A DNA stretch of 52,744 nt from Gammaproteobacteria bacterium (GTDB lineage: Bacteria; Pseudomonadota; Gammaproteobacteria; JACCYU01). The notes under the pieces are model-generated. The model saw nothing but the letters and a program-made list of their open reading frames with translations. It had not been told where the DNA came from and did no database searches. How positions within the stretch are numbered: the stretch's first letter is position 1; each line of letters opens with the position of its first letter. Both the position numbers and the translations under genes were made by a program. Of this stretch, positions 46,894-52,744 are shown one piece after another. The DNA lies in the NCBI GenBank assembly GCA_013695765.1, contig JACCZW010000070.1, positions 1 to 52,744 of the forward strand, in the 5' to 3' direction.

Positions 46894-48335
46894 CCAGCGA
46901 CGAAACAATGCCAGCGTCTGGATCCTCCACGGCCAGTGCGGCAACGGACGTCTACATTCTCATTGTGGAGGACGAGGCGGTGCTGGCCAAGGCCATTGCC
47001 AAGCGCTTTCGAAAAGAGGGCTATGTGAGTGATGTCGCCGGCACACTCGCGGCCGCGCGTGAGCAGATTGCACGGGCCACACCCGACTTGATACTGCTGG
47101 ACATGCGCCTGCCGGATGGCTCCGGGTTGGATTTTCTGGAGCAGTTGCGCGAACGCGATAGCGCGGATATCCCGGTGGTGGTGATGACGGCGTATGGCGA
47201 GTTGGAAGACGCCGTCGCGGCATTAAAACTCAAAGCGCTGGATTATCTGAAAAAGCCGGTGGATCTGGACGAACTGCTGTTGATCGTCGAGAAAGTGTTC
47301 AGGCAGGTGGCGGTGCGGCGCAGCCTGGATTACTCGCGGCAACGCGACGGGCGAGGGCTGGACTCCGCGACCTTGCTTGGCGAAAGCGACGCAATTGTAC
47401 AATTGCGCAAACAGATTCAGCGCATCGGCGCGATCACCGCCAATGCCAGCGCGTCACCGCCTACCGTTCTCATCCTGGGCGAAACCGGCTGCGGCAAAGA
47501 CCTGGCGGCCAAGCTGCTGCACCTGGCAAGCAGCCGCCGTGAGCGTCCGTTTGTGCACGTGGATTGCGCGGCGCTGCCGAAAGATCTCATCGAAGCGGAG
47601 CTGTTCGGTCACGAGAAGGGCGCCTACACCGGCGCCCACACCGCGCGCACTGGTTTGGTCGTCGCCGCCGAGGATGGGACGGTATTTTTGAACGAGATCG
47701 CCGAACTGCCGCTGGAGCTGCAATCCAAGTTGCTGACGGTGCTCGAACGCCGCACGGTCAGGCAGGTGGGCAGCAGCCGTGAACGGAGGGTGCCGGCATG
47801 GTTCATTGCCGCCACGAATCGCAACCTGGAGGAAATGGTCAAACAGGAGCGTTTTCGCTCCGATTTGTTCTACCGGCTGAAGGTTTTGACCCTGACCATG
47901 CCGCCGCTGCGGGAACGGGGCGACGATGTAATCCTGCTCGCGCGTCATTTCGCGAAACAGACCGCGCAGCGTTACGGTCTGCCGCAGCCGGAACTCGCCC
48001 AGGTTCTAATCGCGGCGCTGCGCGGCTATGCGTGGCCCGGCAATGTGCGGGAGCTACAGCATCTGGTCGAGCGCGCGGTATTATTAAGCGACGGCCGGCG
48101 CCTGACCCGCGCGGCCATGAGCCTGGAGAGCAGCGCCGCGGACGATCGTGAGCAGCCCGAGACCGCCGAGGCGCTTAAGGACATGACTCTGGAAGCAGCC
48201 GAATATCAGCTAATCAGACACGCGCTGGATCGCGCGGACGGCAACGTGTCGGAGGCCGCGCGGCGCCTCGGCGTGACCCGCATGGCGCTGCGGTATCGTA
48301 TGCAGAAGTACGACATCCCCACGGATCGCGCGTAG
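46890..48335 (+). CDS. Sigma-54-dependent response regulator (NtrC family)
   Basis: A 481-residue activator. The receiver domain (about 22-135) has acidic residues in IVEDEA, phospho-acceptor D71 (LLDMRLPDGSG) and K121. The AAA+ domain (about 162-395) has Walker A GETGCGKD (197-204), the sigma-54 contact loop GAYTGA (244-249, a tolerated variant of GAFTGA), Walker B-like VFLNEI with Asn in place of the usual Asp, and FRSDLFYRL. The Fis-type helix-turn-helix is at about 453-476 (NVSEAARRLGVTRMALRYRM). It overlaps its kinase gene. The nearest sigma-54 promoter is that of pqqA, so it is the likely activator. A decayed copy of its C-terminus lies at 49621-49695. Confidence 0.92.
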   Translation: MTSDETMPASGSSTASAATDVYILIVEDEAVLAKAIAKRFRKEGYVSDVAGTLAAAREQIARATPDLILLDMRLPDGSGLDFLEQLRERDSADIPVVVMTAYGELEDAVAALKLKALDYLKKPVDLDELLLIVEKVFRQVAVRRSLDYSRQRDGRGLDSATLLGESDAIVQLRKQIQRIGAITANASASPPTVLILGETGCGKDLAAKLLHLASSRRERPFVHVDCAALPKDLIEAELFGHEKGAYTGAHTARTGLVVAAEDGTVFLNEIAELPLELQSKLLTVLERRTVRQVGSSRERRVPAWFIAATNRNLEEMVKQERFRSDLFYRLKVLTLTMPPLRERGDDVILLARHFAKQTAQRYGLPQPELAQVLIAALRGYAWPGNVRELQHLVERAVLLSDGRRLTRAAMSLESSAADDREQPETAEALKDMTLEAAEYQLIRHALDRADGNVSEAARRLGVTRMALRYRMQKYDIPTDRA

Positions 48336-48362
48336 GACGTTGGCCGGGAGTCGAGCTCACGA

Positions 48363-49481
48363 TCACTCGACTGACGGCGTTTCTTGCGCAAGCGCGACAT
48401 CTTTCAGCGCGTCGTCCGGCAGTACGTAGGAAAGCGAGAGCTTTTCGTCCTGCCATTCCAGCAGCTCGGGGAACCGCATGTCGGTCAACACCTGCACGGC
48501 GAAGATCTCCTGTACGCCAGAATCGAAACGCAGAAAACCGACCGTCTCGCCCGTCTCGAGGTGGACGACCCAGACGCCGCAGGTGCGCTCATCAAGCCTG
48601 TCAACCAGTGGAAAGTCGCTGAAGACGGCTTTTTCGCGCACCTGTGAAAGTCCGATAAAGGCCAGCGGCCCATAGAAATCGATCCCGCGCGTGAAGCCGG
48701 GCAACTGCGCGACGGTGCGCCAGTTCTGCGATTCAAAGTCAACGATCGCCACACTGCCCTGACCGGATTCAAGCACCCACAGCTTGCCCTGATACCACCG
48801 CGGCGAATGCGGCATGGACAAACCACGCAGCAGAATCTCGTTTTTCACTACATCAATAAGTATTCCGCCGCTGACCTTGTTCGCGCGCCAGCCGCCTTGC
48901 GTATCGGTCTCGCCAAGTGCTGTGACATACTTTGGGCGACCGTCCACCATCGCCAGTCCGTTCAAATGACACCGATCTTCGGGCGACAGCGCGCTTAAAA
49001 ACTTTGGCCGCCAGCGTGGATAAAAGCTGTGATCGCCATCCAAGGTGCACAGACAGCCAAAGCGCGTGTTGACGATCCACAGTTCGTTGTCGCGATCGTA
49101 GGCCATCTCGTGGATGTCGATGTCGCCGGTGACGTGGATGCGGCGCGGAAGATAACAGGCATCGTGCTTGCCGGCGGGTTCCAGCTTGGGCGCGACCGCG
49201 GGTACGTTGCGGTAATACCAGACGGTGTTGGTGCCGCCGATGGTCAGACGCGCAGCGTCGGCCGCGATGCCCATCGGCCGCATGAACGAACGAAAGTGCG
49301 TATTCAGCGCGCCGCCATCGGCACGCACGAGAATGACCTTGCCGGCCTGATACGTCGATACGACCAGACTGATCCCCAATCGCTCGAAGAGCCCGGGCAG
49401 ATTGCTCGTGTGCACGCTCGTCAGAGGTTCGCTATCTATCTCGGACGCATGATCCGCGGGCTGGTGAGAATTTTTGTCCAT
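48363..49481 (-). CDS. TIGR03032 / DUF4915-type protein of unknown function
   Basis: A 372-residue protein without signal peptide or membrane segment. LVVSTYQAGKVILV near residue 38, RPMGIAADAARLTIGG near 67, HDACYLPRRIHVTGDIDIHEM near 105, and VNTRFGCLCTLD with FYPRWRPKFLSAL near 140 match the TIGR03032 family. It looks like a beta-propeller (repeated strands with GLSMPHSPRWYQGKLWVLESG and GFTRGIDFYGPLAFIGLS). No reaction is known. Convergent with the response regulator after 27 bases. A start ATG at 49479 is preceded by AACGAGCGTCACG, only a weak ribosome site. Confidence 0.85.
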   Translation of the reverse strand: MDKNSHQPADHASEIDSEPLTSVHTSNLPGLFERLGISLVVSTYQAGKVILVRADGGALNTHFRSFMRPMGIAADAARLTIGGTNTVWYYRNVPAVAPKLEPAGKHDACYLPRRIHVTGDIDIHEMAYDRDNELWIVNTRFGCLCTLDGDHSFYPRWRPKFLSALSPEDRCHLNGLAMVDGRPKYVTALGETDTQGGWRANKVSGGILIDVVKNEILLRGLSMPHSPRWYQGKLWVLESGQGSVAIVDFESQNWRTVAQLPGFTRGIDFYGPLAFIGLSQVREKAVFSDFPLVDRLDERTCGVWVVHLETGETVGFLRFDSGVQEIFAVQVLTDMRFPELLEWQDEKLSLSYVLPDDALKDVALAQETPSVE

Positions 49482-49620
49482 CGTGACGCTCGTTTGCCTC
49501 GGCCTAGCTGTTTGCGGAGCGTAATTTCTTAAACGCGGTTGAAGCCGCCGGCTACAACGCCCCTTGACTATTCATGAAATTGCCAAAAAGGTAAAGGAAG
49601 TACTACGCCGCCAACCACGA

Positions 49621-49695
49621 AGTGTGCGCCTGCGCGTAACGCGCGTGCCGCGGCGTTATCGCATGCGGAAGTACGACATCCCGACGGACCGCTGA
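49621..49695 (+). pseudogene. Decayed C-terminus of an NtrC-family regulator
   Basis: This stretch encodes VTRVPRRYRMRKYDIPTDR and a stop. The intact regulator's last residues are VTRMALRYRMQKYDIPTDR then Ala and a stop. The DNA is also clearly related over about 60 bases (GTACGACATCCC is identical). The upstream sequence no longer matches the rest of the regulator, so only the end of the Fis helix-turn-helix survives. The frame runs open back to a TTG at 49564, but nothing supports a functional small protein. Confidence 0.7.
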
Positions 49696-49789
49696 CGCTT
49701 CGCGCCTTAGGGCGGATTACGTCCGTGTAATGCGCCCACTTGGCAACGATAGTCTATGTCGATCGGTGCAATGAGTACTCTGAATCGCG

Positions 49790-50554
49790 CTAGGGCGCGA
49801 CCTCGTTATAGCTGGACGCTGCGTCGCCCACCTTAACCTCATCATAATAGATCGTTCGTTTATTGGCGTCAGTCGCGCCCGAGCGGCTCTTCCACCCCGG
49901 GATGTAAATGCCGACTTTCATGTAAGGGCCGAGCGCGTCGTTGTAGCAGTTAGGTCCCTGGTAGTTAACGATCATGCTGCCGTTCTTCCATATCTCGAGC
50001 AGTCCGTCGCTTTGAAAAGAAAAATCGACATGGATCACCCAATCGGTATATTGACCGTTGTTTAGACTGCCCGCGCTGAAGATCTGGCGACCCTCGGTCG
50101 AAGCAGTGGTCATGGCGTTCGCATCGTAGTTAACATGGATATTGTAGCCGCTCGAGTTGGCTCTCAGGAGTAACGGCTGTCTGCCGCCCTGATCCCCGGC
50201 ATCGGGGCGCTTGTGTAGCTGCATGGTGAAAAAACCGGCGTCCCCTGCACTCGGTATCTGGTTGCTGAAACCGATCCAGTATTCCTTGCCGATGTCGAAA
50301 CTTGGCCGTTGCAGACGAAGCTCGGTGCGCCACGGGACTCTGTCCATTAGCCGGTCGAGTTTAAGCTCCGCCGCATAGTTGCCGCTCCGGATCGGCGAGT
50401 TGACGATCGTTGCGGTGTTATTGCCGGACGGTCGCCAGCCGGAAAAAGACTGTTCGTCGAATTTGTCGCTGAAAAGAATTTCGGCATTTGCCGAAGAGGC
50501 CAGACTCAACGCGCTGGCGAGTAATATTAAGAACTGAGTTTTAATTGGAATCAC
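49790..50554 (-). CDS. Secreted heparin-lyase-like polysaccharide lyase
   Basis: A 254-residue protein with signal peptide MIPIKTQFLILLASALSLAS ending near SANA, so it is exported. The mature part resembles the heparin lyase I-like (polysaccharide lyase, jelly-roll) fold: FSDKFDEQSFSGW, ELKLDRLMDRVPWRTELRLQ, YWIGFSNQIP, FFTMQLHKRPDAG, NGQYTDWVIHVDFSF, LEIWKNGSMIVNYQGPNCYND, and a final TIYYDEVKVGD. The substrate could be a uronic-acid polymer such as glucuronan or alginate. The start was placed at GTG 50554 so that the signal peptide is N-terminal; the longer frame to 50716 has no support. No sugar-use genes are nearby. Confidence 0.75.
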   Translation of the reverse strand: MIPIKTQFLILLASALSLASSANAEILFSDKFDEQSFSGWRPSGNNTATIVNSPIRSGNYAAELKLDRLMDRVPWRTELRLQRPSFDIGKEYWIGFSNQIPSAGDAGFFTMQLHKRPDAGDQGGRQPLLLRANSSGYNIHVNYDANAMTTASTEGRQIFSAGSLNNGQYTDWVIHVDFSFQSDGLLEIWKNGSMIVNYQGPNCYNDALGPYMKVGIYIPGWKSRSGATDANKRTIYYDEVKVGDAASSYNEVAP

Positions 50555-51237
50555 CCCAACAATGTAGCTCACCGAGAAAGCGCCACTAAGCGTAGCTGGC
50601 ACTGATGAAGACCGCGTGTTCCGGCAAGTCCTTATGCTTTCATCCGTATCGGCAATACGCCCAGCAGTTACCGTGGCGCGGGCAACACGCCACCGTGCCC
50701 GAAGTTCAGGCATCAAAACTAAGCCCAGCTTGATGTGCCGACCCTACTGCGGATGTTATTGATGGGTTCCCGTTATGTCGGGATAACGCAGGTCGCTGCG
50801 GAAATTACCATGCTTTGTTTACGGTTGCATGACTAATCTCCCTGTGCGCGGATTCCGTGCCTTGAAGACCCTCTCGCTCAATGCCGAGAGGACGATATCG
50901 GACTGGATGCTCTCGCGTTCCCTACGTCGACTTCTATCATGCTCTCTCCCACAGATCCGTCGCCTCGTTCTCACACGAGAGAGCTTACGCCCCACGAACG
51001 TGTCGATTGCTTACGGATACGAACATTCGCCGGTGAGAATCGACCTTTGCCGCACAGCAGCGATTGAAGGCCTGAATACCTTTGCGAAAGCTGGTAACGC
51101 CTAGGGCGGTTTTGTCTTTCTTTCCGACATCGTCTCGGTCGCCAGCGAGTCTTTGACCACAGCCGGCGCTGTGACAACGAGGCTGCCGCCGTATGTTACG
51201 ATTCGGCATGACCACCCCATCGCTTGAGGAGATCGAC
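50555..51237. other. Intergenic stretch without a recognised gene
   Basis: I see no reliable gene in these 683 bases. An open frame of 91 codons at 50829-51104 has no recognisable motif and low-quality composition. CTCTCG / CGAGAG (50871-50890) is a minor inverted repeat. The final part leads into the Uma2 gene. Confidence 0.5.
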
Positions 51238-51810
51238 ATGGCCTGGGTCAACACGTCGCCGCTGGTCAAGACCTACACCCTCGATGAATTCTGGCGGCTG
51301 CCCGAGCCGCCGGACCGATCCAAGCTTGAACTTATTGCGGGAGTCCTCTACGTGACGCCGCCGCCTGATTGGCCGCACGACAGACTGGTCGCACGCCTTA
51401 ATGAATTGCTTTCCGCTCACCTGCGTACAAACGGCATTCAAGGAACGCTATACGTCCCCCGCGCCGCCATCTGGACGGGCCCCGGCACCTATCTCGAGCC
51501 TGACCTGTTCTACGTCTCGGCTGAACTGGAAGCGCGGCTCGATCCAGGTCATCGCACTACGGCCGATCTGGTGATCGAAGTCGTATCGCCTGGATCGGCG
51601 ATTTATGACCGCAATGCCAAAGCCGACACTTACGCCGCGCTCGGCGTTAAGGAAATGTGGCTGGTAGAGGAGTCTCAGAAGCGGGTAGAGGTGCGCAACC
51701 AAACCGGCAACAGTTTCGGCGAGCGTCGCGTGTTTACCGCTGACGAGCGCATCGTCTGCGCTGTGCTACCGAATGTGAACATTCTTCCCGCGCAACTGTT
51801 CAGCGATTGA
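51238..51810 (+). CDS. Uma2-family (DUF820) protein, second copy
   Basis: A 190-residue Uma2/DUF820 protein, a diverged relative of the one at 8388-8957. The core is TYTLDEFWRLPEPPDRSKLELIAG near residue 13, YLEPDLFYVS near 85, DLVIEVVSPGSAIYDRNAKADTYAALG near 114 (E-x-V and the D-x-x-x-K segment of the active site) and VKEMWLVEES near 141. The ATG at 51238 was chosen over 51193 because GAGGAG stands at ideal spacing before it. No antitoxin or partner gene is evident, so its cellular task remains unknown. Confidence 0.83.
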   Translation: MAWVNTSPLVKTYTLDEFWRLPEPPDRSKLELIAGVLYVTPPPDWPHDRLVARLNELLSAHLRTNGIQGTLYVPRAAIWTGPGTYLEPDLFYVSAELEARLDPGHRTTADLVIEVVSPGSAIYDRNAKADTYAALGVKEMWLVEESQKRVEVRNQTGNSFGERRVFTADERIVCAVLPNVNILPAQLFSD

Positions 51811-52084
51811 AGGGCGGTCGGCGGGATGACGACTTACGCCTGCGCGAGTTGCTCACACCGGCCAGCGACCGCTTCCATTGCCGCTGCATCGCGCGGCGCG
51901 CTGGGCGGGGTAGTATCGACAACTTGCGGTATTGCGCCGCGAAGCGCGGCGACAGCTCGCGTTCCTGATGTAACAGCCGTTGTTTGATGTCCGGGCCATT
52001 CGCCGCCGTGGTTACTTCCTCGCGCCACACCGACAGGACGCGGTCGAAGTGAATGTTGTTGCCAGTTTTTCGTTGCGTTTGCAT
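51800..52084 (-). CDS. Hypothetical protein, possibly the truncated start of a surface protein
   Basis: A 94-residue open frame with MQTQRKTGNNIHFDRVLSVW, EEVTTAANGPDIKQRLLHQE and SPRFAAQYRKL, then RRAMQRQWKRSLAGV. The charged leader ending in KRSLAG resembles the N-terminus of large exported surface proteins, where a hydrophobic signal core follows. Here the hydrophobic core is missing and the frame ends in a basic, low-complexity tail (SRRRKSSSRRPPFNR), overlapping the Uma2 stop region by 11 bases. It could be a truncated remnant or a small intact protein. AGGGAAAAACCT precedes the ATG. The family resemblance is from memory and weak. Confidence 0.45.
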   Translation of the reverse strand: MQTQRKTGNNIHFDRVLSVWREEVTTAANGPDIKQRLLHQERELSPRFAAQYRKLSILPRPARRAMQRQWKRSLAGVSNSRRRKSSSRRPPFNR

Positions 52085-52154
52085 AGGTTTTTCCCTGTTT
52101 GCGTCAATTCAAAAAAGTCATCGTAGACCGCAAGAAGCACAGCGCATTTGGGGA

Positions 52155-52364
52155 CTATCGAACCGGATCCGCCATGCGCTTCCGGGCTGTATTTCTGTAT
52201 CGGGTCGGGTGCTCCGTGAGGATTGCCCACAGCGAACGCATATCGGAAAAGCTTTGCTGCCGCCCATCGTCCGCGTGCTCGACGATCCCGACCACTTGCC
52301 TGGGATCGCGCTCTTCGCGCCAGTAAATGCGGATTACGTAGCTTTCCACCCTTTCGCGTTCCAT
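52155..52364 (-). CDS. Small conserved hypothetical protein
   Basis: A 69-residue protein with YVIRIYWREERDPRQVVGIV near residue 9 and a C-terminal RSLWAILTEHP. This pattern (short beta strands with Y-x-x-R-I-Y, then V-G-x-V-E, then L-W-x-I-L) recurs in small uncharacterised proteins of high-GC proteobacteria. Function unknown. The start is uncertain: ATG at 52364 or 52382, or a later GTG. It lies 70 bases upstream of the 94-residue frame on the same strand and may share its transcript. Confidence 0.5.
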   Translation of the reverse strand: MERERVESYVIRIYWREERDPRQVVGIVEHADDGRQQSFSDMRSLWAILTEHPTRYRNTARKRMADPVR

Positions 52365-52550
52365 TAACACGCGAACGAGCATAAGCCGCGCGGGCCTGCG
52401 GATTACATATCGATTGAGAAGAATGGCAGGAAGGGCGTGACTGGTTGACTGCCTTTGTCAGACACCGCGCAACGCCTGTGTCGGCGGCAGGCCGACCTTT
52501 GCTCATGAGTGAAATGTCGCGGTTTTCTTTTTAAGAGTTGAACGGACACG

Positions 52551-52580
52551 AAAATGGCGGAGAGCATAAGCGCCCCGCCA
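52551..52580 (-). terminator. Probable terminator of the right-edge minus-strand gene
   Basis: On the minus strand TGGCGG, a loop of about 14 bases and CCGCCA are followed by TTTTCG, 31 bases past the stop of the partial gene. The stem is only 6 bp, so confidence is moderate. Confidence 0.45.
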
Positions 52581-52610
52581 GTGTGTGTTAACTGTACTTA
52601 ATCAATTCCG

Positions 52611-52744
52611 CTAGGGAAAGCCAGTTTTGATTTCGCAGTTCTGGGCAACATCCCCGTTGCCGGTACCGCCGTCACAGGTATCCTTGACTGGACTCGAGTT
52701 GCGAGGGCAAGGGCAACCGCCGTCCACGAAATCATTGCCATCTT
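52611..52744 (-). CDS. C-terminus of a Cys-rich, probably extracellular protein (partial)
   Basis: An open frame from the right edge ends with TAG at 52611-52613. Its 43 visible residues are DGNDFVDGGCPCPRNSSPV, KDTCDGGTGNGDVAQNCEIK and TGFP. The Asp/Gly/Asn-rich, four-cysteine composition (possible calcium-binding loops and disulfides) suggests a secreted or surface protein such as those with thrombospondin-type-3-like repeats. It is too short to classify. The frame stays open to the edge and a terminator-like hairpin follows it. Confidence 0.55.
   Translation of the reverse strand, partial: DGNDFVDGGCPCPRNSSPVKDTCDGGTGNGDVAQNCEIKTGFP

Noticed and set aside
50829-51104. 91-codon plus-strand open frame between the lyase and the Uma2 gene
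   Set aside because: No recognisable motif and no good ribosome-binding site; treated as non-coding.
52012-52506. 164-codon minus-strand open frame
   Set aside because: It overlaps two better-supported small frames and has random-looking, Arg/Ser-rich composition.

Overview
The window is about 53 kb of high-GC chromosomal DNA, most likely from a gammaproteobacterium outside the enteric group. The strongest clue is the gene order NAD(P)HX repair gene - tsaE - amidase ... mutL - miaA - hfq - hflX - hflK - hflC - DUF2065 - hisZ - purA. This is the classic gammaproteobacterial block, here opened between the amidase and mutL by five extra genes (PhoD-like phosphatase, ABC ATPase and permease, TerC, DegP/Q protease). 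MutL carries the metal-dependent endonuclease motif, which points to a lineage without MutH. I could not assign a genus. No rRNA, tRNA, CRISPR array or intact insertion sequence was seen.

Layout. 1-3.6 kb: end of a cold-shock gene with a terminator, a CBS-pair protein, and a minus-strand metal module (small Cys/His membrane protein plus a TonB-dependent receptor) behind a good Zur-box match. 3.6-10.1 kb: ppc, pgi, a Uma2 nuclease-like gene and queG. 10.2-29.8 kb: the conserved housekeeping block. In it mutL is cut by an in-frame TAA, and miaA begins inside a small inverted cluster of simple repeats. 29.9-34.6 kb: nucleotidyltransferase, 2H phosphoesterase, an alpha/beta hydrolase lacking its nucleophile serine, a DUF4168 protein and an orphan histidine kinase. 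35.0-39.5 kb: a LolD-like ATPase, a double FtsX permease and an AttH/CrtC-like lipocalin protein, probably one export or envelope unit.

39.6-48.3 kb is the most interesting part, a PQQ-associated region: an ABC system (periplasmic binding protein, ATPase, ABC-2 permease), a prolyl aminopeptidase, pqqE, the 24-residue pqqA, and a divergent histidine kinase / sigma-54 activator pair. Between pqqA and the kinase gene lies what looks like a complete sigma-54 control region: a -24/-12 element, a consensus IHF site and a cluster of AACC/GGTT half-sites. I infer that the two-component pair controls PQQ precursor synthesis. pqqB, pqqC and pqqD are not in the window.

48.3-52.7 kb is looser accessory DNA: a TIGR03032-type protein, a decayed copy of the activator's C-terminus, a heparin-lyase-like secreted protein, a second Uma2 gene, two small minus-strand genes (one perhaps a truncated surface-protein start) and the Cys-rich C-terminus of a gene running off the right edge.
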